A DNA stretch of 64,000 bases, taken from positions 1,285,001 to 1,349,000 of the forward strand of contig NZ_JACHMI010000001.1 in the NCBI RefSeq assembly GCF_014207985.1. The letters run 5' to 3'. Below the pieces are notes generated by a model, which searched no databases, was not told the origin of the DNA, and saw nothing but the letters and a program-made list of their open reading frames with translations. Made by a program: the position numbers and the translations under genes. The DNA is from Nonomuraea rubra. Lineage in GTDB: Bacteria; Actinomycetota; Actinomycetes; Streptosporangiales; Streptosporangiaceae. This document shows, piece by piece, positions 36,492 through 44,798 of this stretch; positions within the stretch are counted from its first letter, which is position 1; each line of letters starts with the position of its first letter.

Positions 36492-37409
36492 CGCGGCCTG
36501 CGACAGCGGGAACACCTGCACGTCCGGCACCAGCGTGCCGTCGGCGGCCGCCGCCAGCGCCCTGACCTCGTACGCCGGCTGCTCCTCCGGCCGGCCGAGC
36601 AGCAGGAGCAGGGCGTTGGTGACGGTGAGGCCGCGTTCCCGGACGGTCTCGGGGTCCGGGGTGAAGCCGCCCTGGGAGGCGTTGCCGATGGTGACGTACC
36701 GGCCGCCGTCCGCCAGCAGCTCGAACGCCGCCCGCGCCTTGTCGCCGCCCACCCCGTCGAGCAGGGCGGTGACCTTCCTGCCGCCCAGCCACGAGGCGGC
36801 CTCCTCCTGCCAGGACGGCACGTCGTAGTCCACGGCGAAGTCGGCGCCCAGCTCGCGGACGGCCGCCACCTTGCCGGGGCCGCCCGCCGCGCCGATCACC
36901 TGGGCGCCGAGGCGGCGCGCGTACTGGATGATCAACCGCCCGATCCCGCCCGCGGCCGAGGTCACCAGGACGACGTCCGAGGAGGTCAGCTCGGCCACGT
37001 CGAGGAACCGCAGCGTCGTGACGCCGGTGACGATCATCGCCACGGCCGCCTCGTGGCCCAGCCCGGCGGGCAGCCGGTGCAGGCCGGTCACGTCGGCCAC
37101 GGCCAGCTCCGCGTACCCGCCGGGCTGCCCGCCCGAGGTCACCACGTCCCGGCCGATCCAGGCGGGGTCCACTCCCGGCCCCACGGCGTCCACCTGCCCG
37201 GACACCTCGCCGCCGAAGATCGTCGGCAGCTCGGGCAGCGGCGGCAGCGAATCGCTCGCCAGTCCGGAGCGCATCATGGTCTCGACCAGGTGCACGCCGG
37301 CCGCCTTCACCGCGATGCGCACCTGGCCGGGGCCGGGCTCGGGGTCGGGGACGGTCTCGTAGCTGAGGTTCTCGGCGGGTCCGAAGGTGTGCAGGACGAC
37401 GGCGCGCAT
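36432..37409 (-). CDS. Zinc-free MDR dehydrogenase (quinone oxidoreductase-like) A
   Basis: 325 residues starting MRAVVLHTFGPAENL after GGGAGAG. GroES-like N-terminal domain, then Rossmann motif VLVTSAAGGIGRLIIQYARR. It ends in KVVLVP, the usual C-terminus of the family. No catalytic zinc ligands. It reduces alkenals or quinones with NADPH in related proteins. It is followed by the second MDR gene 61 bp upstream in the same direction and the TetR regulator beyond, suggesting a stress-induced set. Confidence 0.86.
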   Translation of the reverse strand: MRAVVLHTFGPAENLSYETVPDPEPGPGQVRIAVKAAGVHLVETMMRSGLASDSLPPLPELPTIFGGEVSGQVDAVGPGVDPAWIGRDVVTSGGQPGGYAELAVADVTGLHRLPAGLGHEAAVAMIVTGVTTLRFLDVAELTSSDVVLVTSAAGGIGRLIIQYARRLGAQVIGAAGGPGKVAAVRELGADFAVDYDVPSWQEEAASWLGGRKVTALLDGVGGDKARAAFELLADGGRYVTIGNASQGGFTPDPETVRERGLTVTNALLLLLGRPEEQPAYEVRALAAAADGTLVPDVQVFPLSQAAAAHAALESRQTTGKVVLVP

Positions 37410-37470
37410 GGTGCTCTCCCGGAGGACTTGACTGCGGTACTGCCTACGAGCCTGCAACCTCAACTTTGCT

Positions 37471-38400
37471 TCAGGTCAAGTCGAGCACCGCCTTGCCGTG
37501 CAGCCGTCCCTCCACCAGGGCGGCGACGGCCTCGTCCGCCCGCTTCCACTCGCCGCGCCAGGAGATCCCGGGGTCGAGGCCGCCGGCGGCCACGCGGGCG
37601 GCCAGCCAGGTCAGGTCGGGGACCAGGTCCGCGCCGTCCAGCAGGTAGAAGGTGACGATGGAGCGGTCGTGCCGCCCCTCGTCACCGAAGAGCGCGCCGA
37701 ACGGGAAGACCTCCGCCTCGCCCGTGCCGTGGCCGACGGAGACGAGCGTGCCGTGCGCCGCGAGCCTGCCGAACGCCGCCACGAGCTGGGGCCCGCCGAC
37801 GTTGTCCACCACCCCGTCCACCAGGCCGTCCGCCTGCTCGGGGCGGGCGACCACCTGGTGGGCGCCCAGCGCGCGCAGTCCGTCGCCCTGCCCGGCCGGG
37901 TCTCCGGTCGAGGCGATGACGTGGGCGCCGGCGCGGCGGGCGAGCTGCACGGCGTACCGGCCCACCCCACCCGTGGCGCCCGTCACCAGCACCCGCTTGC
38001 CGAGCAGCGGCCCGAGCTTGCGCAACGCGCGCAGCGCGCTGGCGCCCGCCACCGGGATCGTGCTGATCGCCCCGAGGTCGGCTCCGGCGGGTACGACGCC
38101 GAGCATCGAGGTGTCCACGGCACGCAGCTCCGCCCACGCGCCGGCGTAGCCGATGGTGATCACCGGGGTGCCGGCGGCCGGGCCCGAGCCGTCGGCCGCG
38201 GCGCGCTCGACCACGCCCGCGGCGTCCCAGCCCAGCACGGTGCCGTCGGCGGCGTGCTCGATGCCGTGTCTGACCTCGCCGAAGTTGAGCGACGTCGCGT
38301 GCACCCGGACGAGGGCCTGGTGCGGCTCCGGCACGGGGTCGGCGGCCTCGCCGAGGCGCAGGCCGGAGGTGGTCGAGTGGTCGATGAGCAGAGCACGCAT
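37471..38400 (-). CDS. Zinc-free MDR dehydrogenase B
   Basis: 309 residues starting [13 protein letters not shown]. GroES-like domain followed by [23 protein letters not shown] (nucleotide binding). The C-terminus KAVLDL is the standard end. It is divergent from the TetR gene across a 96-bp gap that contains a strong 21-bp palindrome, so it is the probable direct target of that regulator. The substrate is unknown; members act on small electrophiles. Confidence 0.86.
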   Translation of the reverse strand: MRALLIDHSTTSGLRLGEAADPVPEPHQALVRVHATSLNFGEVRHGIEHAADGTVLGWDAAGVVERAAADGSGPAAGTPVITIGYAGAWAELRAVDTSMLGVVPAGADLGAISTIPVAGASALRALRKLGPLLGKRVLVTGATGGVGRYAVQLARRAGAHVIASTGDPAGQGDGLRALGAHQVVARPEQADGLVDGVVDNVGGPQLVAAFGRLAAHGTLVSVGHGTGEAEVFPFGALFGDEGRHDRSIVTFYLLDGADLVPDLTWLAARVAAGGLDPGISWRGEWKRADEAVAALVEGRLHGKAVLDLT

Positions 38401-38436
38401 GGGTTCGCGCCTTTCCGGAAGGGGACAACGGCTAAT

Positions 38437-38457
38437 TTATGCCACTCAGTGGCATAA
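38437..38457. promoter_or_regulatory. TetR operator palindrome
   Basis: TTATGCCAC-TCA-GTGGCATAA is a perfect 9-3-9 inverted repeat between the divergent MDR and TetR genes. A second degenerate site GTGGCGTATGCCGC (38466-38479) repeats the TGGCxTA/TATGCC half-sites. The pair is typical of TetR autoregulation. Confidence 0.8.
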
Positions 38458-38496
38458 GCCTGCAAGTGGCGTATGCCGCTCGCGTACACTTCCTGC

Positions 38497-39156
38497 ATGA
38501 CCGCCGCACCGCCGCTGCGCGAGCGCAAGAAGCAGCGCACCCGACAGGCCCTGATCGACACCGCGCTCGACCTGTTCGGCCGCCGCGGCTTCGGCGCGGT
38601 CACCCTGGACGAGCTCTGCGACGAGGTGGAGGTGTCCAAGCGCACGTTCTTCCGGTACTTCGCCGGCAAGGAGGACGTCGCGATGGCGCCGCTGCACGAC
38701 ATGTGGCGGGTCTTCCTCGACGAGCTGGAGACGATCCCGGCCGACGGGGGGCCGCTGGTGGAGCTGATGCAGACGGCCCTGCTGGCAGCGCTGGACCGGG
38801 TGGCCGACGAGGCGTGGGCCGGGCGGGCCGTGCTGAGCTACCGGCTGTCGCAGGAGACGTCCACGATGGACGCGCACAACCTGCACTTCTGCGAGAGCAC
38901 CATGGGGTCCGTGATCGAGGTGCTGCACCGGCGGCTCGACCTGCCCGACGACCCGCGTACCCGGCTCGCGGGCGACATGCTGGTGGCGGCGTGGCGGGTC
39001 GCGGTCGGCGAGTGGTCGGCCGAGGCGGACGGCCCGCCGTCCGTCCCGGCGCTCGCCGCCCGCTTCCGCGACACGGTCGCGGCCCTGCCGGGCAGCCTCA
39101 CGCTGACCGCCGCTCCCCGGCAGGAAGAGCGCGGGTCAGGGCACGAGCTTCAGTGA
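38497..39156 (+). CDS. TetR/AcrR-family repressor
   Basis: 219 residues from MTAAPPLRERKKQRTRQALI. TetR_N helix-turn-helix: FGAVTLDELCDEVEVSKRTFFRYFAGKEDV. The C-terminal part is variable and ligand-binding. It likely represses itself and the divergent MDR gene through the palindrome in front. ATG 38497 fits the family length; an in-frame ATG 24 bp upstream would place the start inside the second operator half. The end overlaps the convergent ImmA/IrrE gene by 21 bp. Confidence 0.9.
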   Translation: MTAAPPLRERKKQRTRQALIDTALDLFGRRGFGAVTLDELCDEVEVSKRTFFRYFAGKEDVAMAPLHDMWRVFLDELETIPADGGPLVELMQTALLAALDRVADEAWAGRAVLSYRLSQETSTMDAHNLHFCESTMGSVIEVLHRRLDLPDDPRTRLAGDMLVAAWRVAVGEWSAEADGPPSVPALAARFRDTVAALPGSLTLTAAPRQEERGSGHELQ

Positions 39157-40305
39157 CGGCCGCCGGTCGGGCAGGCCGATCAGCTCGCGTACGCGGGCGA
39201 TCGGCCAGGCCAGCTCCTGCGCCAGCGTGGCGACGCTCAGCCCGCTCTCCCGGCCGGCCAGCTCGAACGCCTGCGCCAGCAGCACCGGCTGCTCACCCGG
39301 ATAGCCGGAGACCGGCTCGTTGGTGAAGCCCGGCTGGTCGCGCAGCGCGGCGAGCCGCTGGTAGGCCCGGCCGGCGGCGGAGTCGGAGAGCAGCCCCGTC
39401 TCCCTGCACCGGTAGAGCAGCGAGTCGACCGACACCCCCCACGTCAGCCGCAGCTCGGCCAGCCGCCGCAGGTCGGCGCGGAGCGGGAGCTGGGGCAGGA
39501 TGCTGTCGCGCGGCGTGAGGAACTCGGCCGCGAACGCGTCGGCCTCCCGCTCCTGCTGCGGGTCGCCCGCCGCCGTGTCGCCGTGCAGCACCAGGTGACC
39601 CAGCTCGTGGGCCGCGGTGAAGCGGTGGCGGTAGATGTCGTCGAACCGGTTGGGCGTCAGCACCACGATCGGCCGCGGCAGGCTGGAGGTGGAGAAGGCG
39701 TCGACGGTGACCGCGTCGGGGTCGTGGCGGGGGAAGGCCACGACGATGCCGTGCGACTCCATGCGGCGCACCAGATGCCCGATCGGGCCGGTGCCCAGCC
39801 CCCAGTGGGCGCGCAGCGCGCGGGCCGCGCCCGCCGGGTCGCGTGGCAGGTCGGAGTGCATCTCGCCGCCCGCGAACCCGGGCAGGTCGACGGGGGGCAG
39901 CTGGACGCGCTTCTCCAGCGCGTACGTCAGCTCCCACACCTGCTCGACGAACGCCACGGCCTTGGCCCGCTGGTAGGCGCGGGTGGAGCGGAGGCTGCGG
40001 AAGTGCGCCATGGAGCCGTCGAGCTTGCCGTGCGGGCGCCCGGACAGGAAGAACGCCATCGGCACCGACAGCACCTCGGCCAGCCGCGGGATCAGGTCGG
40101 GCCGGGGCCGGGTGACGCCCGACTCGTACTGGCCGACCGCGGCGGGGGAGACGCCGAGGTGCTCGGCGACCTCCTTCTTGGTGAGCGCGGCCAGGTGCCG
40201 GGCCTGGGTGAGGCGGGTGGCGTCGAACGCGTCGGCGACCGCCTGCGGGCTCGGCCCGCCCGTACCGGAGTGCGGGGGCCGCCTGCCCGTGCCGGAGTCA
40301 CGCAC
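39136..40305 (-). CDS. XRE-family regulator fused to ImmA/IrrE metallopeptidase
   Basis: 389 residues. XRE helix-turn-helix at about 30-88 (TKKEVAEHLGVSPAAVGQYE). The ImmA/IrrE (DUF955) peptidase domain has the zinc motif FTAAHELGHLVLH (H233, E234, H237) and downstream EREADAFAAEF with a probable third ligand. In known cases such proteins cleave or derepress regulators under stress (ImmA of ICEBs1, IrrE/DdrO in Deinococcus). The GTG start overlaps the stop of the upstream gene by 8 bp, so the two are coupled. The N-terminus contains a small repeat (SGTGRRPPHSGTGGP). Confidence 0.85.
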   Translation of the reverse strand: MRDSGTGRRPPHSGTGGPSPQAVADAFDATRLTQARHLAALTKKEVAEHLGVSPAAVGQYESGVTRPRPDLIPRLAEVLSVPMAFFLSGRPHGKLDGSMAHFRSLRSTRAYQRAKAVAFVEQVWELTYALEKRVQLPPVDLPGFAGGEMHSDLPRDPAGAARALRAHWGLGTGPIGHLVRRMESHGIVVAFPRHDPDAVTVDAFSTSSLPRPIVVLTPNRFDDIYRHRFTAAHELGHLVLHGDTAAGDPQQEREADAFAAEFLTPRDSILPQLPLRADLRRLAELRLTWGVSVDSLLYRCRETGLLSDSAAGRAYQRLAALRDQPGFTNEPVSGYPGEQPVLLAQAFELAGRESGLSVATLAQELAWPIARVRELIGLPDRRPSLKLVP

Positions 40306-41056
40306 CGCTGGCGGCTTCTGGCCCGAACGGCAGCGGCTCGCTGACCGGCGCCGCGAGGCGCGCCGCGCCCCTGCGCGGGTTGAGCGCCGGCGCGGGCGGC
40401 ACCCCGTGGTCGAACGCCGCGGCCTCGCCCTCGCGCCCGGCGGGCGCCACGCTCTCCTGCACCAGCGGGATCTCCTCGCAGTGGTGCCAGCGCAGGCTGC
40501 CCGTACGGTCGAGCAGCTCGGCCTCGCCCCACCAGGCGTCGAGCAGCCCGGAGTGCGCGTTGCAGGCGTACGCGATCAGCACCAGCCGGGTGTCGTCGGG
40601 CAGGTCGCCCAGCGCCTCGGCGACCGGGACGGCGTGCGGCGGGAGGTCGTGCAGCGCGAGCTGCCGCATCCGCGGCTCGGGCCCGAACCGGTTGAACAGC
40701 GCCTGCACCAGCGCCGACGGCCGCCCGTCGCCGATGCGCGCGCTCATCACGCTGACCGAGCGGTCCTTGGCGTAGCGGAACGGGAACAGCAGCTTGCCGT
40801 CGAGCACCACCAGCTCGTGCTGGGAGCCGCCGGGCTTGACGACGCGCACGTCGCCCAGGTCCTCGAACGCCTCGGCCAGCGCCTCGAACTTGCGGGACAT
40901 CAGCGTGAACCCGAACGGATGCAGATGATCGGTCTGCGCCACCTTCTGGGCGTCGAGCGCGTTCTCCAGCGCCACCGACAGCGCCTCCGCGATGCCCTGT
41001 CTGATCAGGGGAACGCGCTGCCCGAACGTGTCGTGGGCCCACTGGGACATCCGCAT
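40298..41056 (-). CDS. Hypothetical partner of the ImmA/IrrE regulator
   Basis: 252 residues; I do not recognise a domain. No signal peptide or membrane helix. A helical N-terminal half (IRQGIAEALSVALENALDA) is followed by a mixed region with DGKLLFPFRYAKDRSVSVM and TRLVLIAYACNAHSGLLDAWWGEAEL, and a low-complexity Pro/Ala tail. A good ribosome binding site (GGGAGG) precedes the ATG. The constant pairing of such a gene with an XRE-ImmA/IrrE protein in actinobacteria resembles toxin-antitoxin or stress-response modules; this gene would be the toxin or effector. That role is inference. Confidence 0.75.
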   Translation of the reverse strand: MRMSQWAHDTFGQRVPLIRQGIAEALSVALENALDAQKVAQTDHLHPFGFTLMSRKFEALAEAFEDLGDVRVVKPGGSQHELVVLDGKLLFPFRYAKDRSVSVMSARIGDGRPSALVQALFNRFGPEPRMRQLALHDLPPHAVPVAEALGDLPDDTRLVLIAYACNAHSGLLDAWWGEAELLDRTGSLRWHHCEEIPLVQESVAPAGREGEAAAFDHGVPPAPALNPRRGAARLAAPVSEPLPFGPEAASGA

Positions 41057-41237
41057 GCCCGACCTCCCGCCGCTTTACTTTCCAACATCATAGACCCGCT
41101 CCGGCTTCATGTTGCCCGCATGACACACCCGCCCCACGCCCGTGTCGCGCGGCCCCCGATGTACGCCGTCCACGAGCACGGCGACATACTCGTGGCATCG
41201 ACGACCAGACCGTGAAGAACCGGGAAGAGGCCCGCGC
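41057..41237. other. Intergenic region between divergent modules
   Basis: It holds the promoter side of the ImmA/IrrE module (an AT-richer TTTACTTTCCAACATCATAG, 41074-41093, with a TATGAT box on the minus strand) and an inverted repeat CCACGAG-N12-CTCGTGG (41170-41195) upstream of the isomerase gene. Confidence 0.4.
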
Positions 41238-42017
41238 GTGACCAAGTGGACCGTCAACTGCTCCATCCTCTACACCGATCTGCCGCTGCTCGAACGTCCC
41301 GCCGCGGCGGCGGCCGACGGGTTCACGGCGGTGGAGTTCTGGTGGCCGTGGCCCGTGGCGGTGCCGGCCGACCGCGACGTGGACGCGTTCGTGCGGGCGG
41401 TCGAGGACGCCGGCGTCCGGCTCACCGGGCTCAACTTCTTCGCCGGCGACATGCCCGGCGGCGACCGCGGCGTGGTGTCGTGGCCGGGTCGCTCGCGCGA
41501 GCTGCTCGACAACATCCCCGTGGTGGCGTCCATCGGCGAACGGCTGGGCTGCCGCGCCTTCAACGCCCTGTACGGCAACCGCGTCGAGGGCGCCGGAGCC
41601 GGGGAGCAGGACGAGCTGGCCGTCGAGATGTTGTCCGCCTGCGTGGCGGGCGTGCCGGGCACCGTGCTGCTGGAGCCGGTCAGCGGCGCGCCGCGCTACC
41701 CGCTGCTGACGGCCGCCGACGCGGTGGCCGTGCTCGACCGCGTGCCGGGGGCCGGGCTGCTCGCCGACCTCTACCACCTGGCCGTCAACGGTGACGACGT
41801 GCCCGCCGCCATCGAGCGGTACGGCTCGCGCGTCGCCCACGTACAGATCGCCGACGCGCCGGGCAGGGGCGCGCCTGGAAGCGGCGAGCTGCCGCTGCGG
41901 CAGTGGCTCGACGACCTGCGAGCCGCCGGATACGACGGGTACGTCGGCCTGGAGTACCTCGCGAAGGGGCAGGACGCGTTCGGCTGGCTGCCCAGGGAGC
42001 AGCGGCCGTCCGCGTGA
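41238..42017 (+). CDS. hyi: Hydroxypyruvate isomerase-like TIM-barrel protein
   Basis: 259 residues starting with GTG (VTKWTVNCSILYTDL) after GGGAAGAGG. AP-endonuclease-2-type TIM barrel: GFTAVEFWWPWP, LTGLNFFAGDMPGGDRG, EPVSGAPRYPL and HVQIADAPGRGAPGSGEL carry the metal-binding Glu/His of the Hyi family, which converts hydroxypyruvate to tartronate semialdehyde. The downstream reductase gene would use that product, forming the glyoxylate-to-glycerate route. The frame is open upstream but the added sequence has no family similarity. Confidence 0.86.
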   Translation: MTKWTVNCSILYTDLPLLERPAAAAADGFTAVEFWWPWPVAVPADRDVDAFVRAVEDAGVRLTGLNFFAGDMPGGDRGVVSWPGRSRELLDNIPVVASIGERLGCRAFNALYGNRVEGAGAGEQDELAVEMLSACVAGVPGTVLLEPVSGAPRYPLLTAADAVAVLDRVPGAGLLADLYHLAVNGDDVPAAIERYGSRVAHVQIADAPGRGAPGSGELPLRQWLDDLRAAGYDGYVGLEYLAKGQDAFGWLPREQRPSA

Positions 42018-42052
42018 CGCCCACCGAACCCGACACGGAAGGACCTTTCGAC

Positions 42053-42931
42053 GTGACCGCCATCGCCTTCATCGGCCTCGGCATCATGGGCAGCCCCATG
42101 GCCGTACACCTGGTCAAGGCCGGGCACGCCGTGGCCGGCTACAACCGCACGCCCGAGAAGGCCGCGCCGCTGGCGGCGGCCGGCGGGCGGGCGGCGGGGT
42201 CGATCGCCGACGCGGTGACGGGGGCCGAGGTCGTCGCGATCATGGTGCCCGACTCGCCCGACGTCCAGGACGTGCTGACCGGCCCCGGGGGTGTCTTCGA
42301 GCACGCCGCCCCTGGCACGCTGATCATCGACTTCTCCACGATCCGCCCCGACGTCACGCGCGAGCTGGCCGAGGAGGCGGGCCGCCGCGGCCTGCGCTAC
42401 CTCGACGCCCCCGTCTCGGGCGGCGAGGCCGGTGCCAGGAACGCGGCCCTGTCGATCATGGTCGGCGGGGACGCGGGCACGTTCGAGGCCGCCAGGCCCG
42501 TCTTCGAGGCGGTGGGCAAGACCGTCGTGCACGTCGGGCCGAGCGGATCGGGCCAGACGGTCAAGGCTGCCAACCAGCTCATCGTGGCGGCCAACCTCGA
42601 GGCGCTGGCGGAGGCGGTGGTGTTCCTGCGGGCGTACGGGGTGGATCTGGACGCGGCGCTGAAGGTGCTGGGCGGCGGCCTGGCGGGCTCCGCCGTGCTC
42701 AGCCAGAAGGGCGCCAACATGGCCGCCCACTCCTTCGAGCCCGGCTTCCGCCTGGAGCTGCACCACAAGGACCTGGGCATCGTCACCTCGGCCGCCCGCG
42801 AGGCCGGGGTCGTGCTGCCGCTCGGCGCCCTGGTGGCCCAGCTCGTCGCGTCGGCGAACGCGGTCGGCGACGGCGCGCTCGACCACTCGGCGCTGCTGCG
42901 CGGCGTCGAACGCCTCTCGGGCACCGCCTGA
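42053..42931 (+). CDS. glxR: Tartronate semialdehyde reductase (2-hydroxy-3-oxopropionate reductase)
   Basis: 292 residues of the beta-hydroxyacid dehydrogenase family. N-terminal FIGLGIMGSPMAVHLVKAGH, NRTPEK for NADP, then DAPVSGGEAGARNAALSIMVGG (substrate site) and the catalytic lysine region GQTVKAANQLIVAANLEALAE. GTG 42053 with GGAAGGA in front is preferred; a GTG at 42014 overlapping the isomerase stop is an alternative and adds 13 residues. It functions with hyi in glyoxylate or tartronate metabolism, inferred from the pairing. The gene for glyoxylate carboligase is not in the window. Confidence 0.87.
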   Translation: MTAIAFIGLGIMGSPMAVHLVKAGHAVAGYNRTPEKAAPLAAAGGRAAGSIADAVTGAEVVAIMVPDSPDVQDVLTGPGGVFEHAAPGTLIIDFSTIRPDVTRELAEEAGRRGLRYLDAPVSGGEAGARNAALSIMVGGDAGTFEAARPVFEAVGKTVVHVGPSGSGQTVKAANQLIVAANLEALAEAVVFLRAYGVDLDAALKVLGGGLAGSAVLSQKGANMAAHSFEPGFRLELHHKDLGIVTSAAREAGVVLPLGALVAQLVASANAVGDGALDHSALLRGVERLSGTA

Positions 42932-42950
42932 CCAAAGCCAACCCCAACTC

Positions 42951-42967
42951 TGTCACTCCAAGTGACA
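42951..42967 (+). promoter_or_regulatory. Palindrome 1 upstream of the secreted HNH nuclease gene
   Basis: TGTCACT-CCA-AGTGACA, a perfect 7-3-7 repeat, starts 20 bp after the reductase stop. It shares the core ACTC-N2-AGT with palindrome 2, and the centres are 33 bp apart (about three helical turns). Confidence 0.7.
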
Positions 42968-42983
42968 AGCGGAGCGCGCCTTC

Positions 42984-43000
42984 GATTACTCAGAGTAATC
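42984..43000 (+). promoter_or_regulatory. Palindrome 2 upstream of the secreted HNH nuclease gene
   Basis: GATTACT-CAG-AGTAATC, a perfect 7-3-7 repeat, ends 20 bp before the nuclease ATG. Together with palindrome 1 it looks like a two-site operator for cooperative binding; the regulator is not identifiable here. Confidence 0.7.
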
Positions 43001-43019
43001 ATCGCAGTAGTCGTGGGCC

Positions 43020-43688
43020 ATGTTCTCATTGCGATCATGGCCCGCCCGCACGGCGACCGCCGCGACCACGACCATCCTGGCCCTGGTCCCGGCGGCCGGC
43101 GCGGGCGCCGCCTCTCCCGCCGAACTCCCGCCCACCCTCTCCGCCCCCGCCGCCCAGGCGCAGCTCCAGCAGCTCGTCATCGCCGAACCCCGCTCGATGG
43201 CCGGCTACAGCCGCAGCCGCTTCCCGCACTGGACGTCGCAGGGCCACTCCTGCGACACCCGCGAGACCGTGCTCGCCCGCGACGGCGCCGACGTCAAACA
43301 GGACGAGAACTGCCGGGCCATCAGCGGCACCTGGCACAGCGTGTACGACGGCAGGGACTTCACCAACGCCGCGGACCTCGACATCGACCACATGGTGCCG
43401 CTGGCCCAGGCGTGGCGCTCGGGCGCGAACACGTGGACCGACGCCCGCCGCAGGCAGTTCGCCAACGACCTCGAAGGGCCGCAGCTCCTCGCCGTCTCGG
43501 CCGCCTCCAACCGCTCCAAGGGCGACCAGTCGCCCGACCAGTGGAAGCCGCCGCTGCGGTCGTACTGGTGCACGTACAGCCGGGCCTGGATCGACGTCAA
43601 GTCCCGCTACGACCTCACCGTCACCGAGGCCGAACGCGACGCGCTGACCGAGATGGTGGCCACCTGCTACGGGGAGACCGGGGCCTGA
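43020..43688 (+). CDS. Secreted HNH endonuclease-like protein (DUF1524 type)
   Basis: 222 residues. Signal peptide: MFSLRSWPARTA, hydrophobic core to ALVPAAGAGA, cleavage near residue 31. The C-terminal GmrSD/DUF1524-like HNH core has the motif DLDIDHMVPLAQAW (D123-H124) followed by NDLEGPQLLAVSAASNRSKGDQ (N164, K167, D169), the metal-binding beta-beta-alpha finger. Four cysteines (78, 98, 184, 216) could form two disulfides, fitting an extracellular enzyme. It probably degrades environmental DNA as a nutrient source, or acts on competitors. Two palindromes lie directly in front of the gene. Confidence 0.87.
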   Translation: MFSLRSWPARTATAATTTILALVPAAGAGAASPAELPPTLSAPAAQAQLQQLVIAEPRSMAGYSRSRFPHWTSQGHSCDTRETVLARDGADVKQDENCRAISGTWHSVYDGRDFTNAADLDIDHMVPLAQAWRSGANTWTDARRRQFANDLEGPQLLAVSAASNRSKGDQSPDQWKPPLRSYWCTYSRAWIDVKSRYDLTVTEAERDALTEMVATCYGETGA

Positions 43689-43689
43689 G

Positions 43690-43971
43690 GTGAGCGCCGA
43701 GACCTACCAGAGCAGCGTCGTCGCCGGGCCGGGCGGGGTGATGACCGAGGAGGTCGGCGTCATCACCGGTGAGGTGACGGTGCGGACGGTGGTGGCGGGG
43801 GGCCGGGTGACGGTACGCGTGCAGTACCTGGACGCCGACGAGTGGTACGAGGTCGAAGGCAGCCCCCTGGGCCCGCCCGCCGACCCCGGCCCACGCCTCC
43901 ACCAGGAGATCGTCCAGGCGGTACGGCGCGGCATGCCCGAAGGCCTGACCACCTTCCACCCACCCGCCTAA
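43690..43971 (+). CDS. Small cytosolic protein following the nuclease gene
   Basis: 93 residues, unrecognised. It begins with GTG one base after the nuclease stop, with GAGG-like sequence overlapping the stop, so it is co-translated. The sequence is mostly beta-prone (EEVGVITGEVTVRTVVAGGR; VTVRVQYLDADEWYEVEG), acidic, without signal peptide or membrane helix. It could be an immunity-type protein for the exported nuclease, or an unrelated passenger; nothing but position supports the former. Confidence 0.6.
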   Translation: MSAETYQSSVVAGPGGVMTEEVGVITGEVTVRTVVAGGRVTVRVQYLDADEWYEVEGSPLGPPADPGPRLHQEIVQAVRRGMPEGLTTFHPPA

Positions 43972-44201
43972 CCCCGCCCACCCCGGATCCCGCCCTCACC
44001 GCACACGGACCTCGCCCGGCCCACCGACGCGCCGGGCGACTCCCGTCGGCCGACAAGCCGCGCCGGCTGGGCCGGGCGAGTCCCGCCGGCCCACTGACCT
44101 GCGCCGTGGGCCGAGCGAGGACTGTCGGCTCGCTGGCCTGCGCCGGGTCGGCGGGTCGTCGTGCGGTGGGGTTCGGCGCAACGCGTACGGTGCCCGGGCC
44201 C
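43972..44201. other. Gap before the TetR remnant
   Basis: About 230 bp rich in GCCGGCCC-like repeats (GGCCCACCGACGCGCCGG, GGCCCACTGACCTGCGCCG and similar). No gene-like frame and no clear terminator. Confidence 0.4.
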
Positions 44202-44711
44202 CTACCCGGAAACGCGCCGCGCCAGGTCCCCGGCCGTCAGCGCCGCGCCCGGCGGGACCGGCGCGGGGTGGGCGCGCATCCCGGCGAGCACCAGGCGCAC
44301 GGCCCGCTCCCGCAGTTCCTCGCCCAACCCGGCGGGCACCGTGGGCAGTCCCCGGACGAGCAGCCCGACGACCCCCACCACATCACCCGCGCCCACGTCA
44401 CCACGCAGCGCACCCTCGTCGTGACCGGCCCGGACGACGTCTTCGAGCACCTTCATCAAACGATCACGTGCCGCACCAGGAGCTTCTGCAACGCCGACCG
44501 CCGCCAGCGGATCCAGCCCCAGCCCCGCACACCCCGCCACGAACCTGCTGAGCGCATCGAACGCCCACGTCTCCTCCGCCCGCGCCTCCTCAGCCAGCGC
44601 GATCATGCGATTCACCTGGTCGGCGAGCATGGCCCCTCGGTCTCCTCCGGCCTCCGCTGTCAGATGGCCCGGCGCGCTCATGCGGTCAGCCGCCTTCCTC
44701 TGCTCGTCCAT
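44202..44711 (-). pseudogene. TetR-family regulator remnant, DNA-binding domain missing
   Basis: The frame encodes a typical TetR ligand-binding part (AMLADQVNRMIALAEEA ... AARDRLMKVLEDVVRAGHDEGALRGDVGAGDVVGVVGLLVRG ... RERAVRLVLAGMRAH), but the N-terminal helix-turn-helix is absent: upstream of 44711 the frame has no family similarity and runs into the thioesterase gene in the other direction. No frame nearby supplies the missing 45-50 residues. It is therefore best read as a 5'-truncated gene, not an active regulator, although expression of the C-terminal part cannot be excluded. Confidence 0.65.
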
Positions 44712-44798
44712 CGCCTTCCTCACAGCAGCGTAACCCCGAGTGCGCGAAGCACGATTTCCAGGCGGCCGTCCCCGAACTTGTCGGTGCCGCGGCGTTGA

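Noticed and set aside
36373..36792. 139-residue frame ending in the duplicated MDR tail
   Set aside because: Only its last 15 residues resemble an MDR C-terminus; the rest is the shifted frame of the real gene.
42951..42967. Palindrome as terminator of the reductase gene
   Set aside because: The stem is AT-rich and has no U-run; its likeness to the second palindrome favours an operator.
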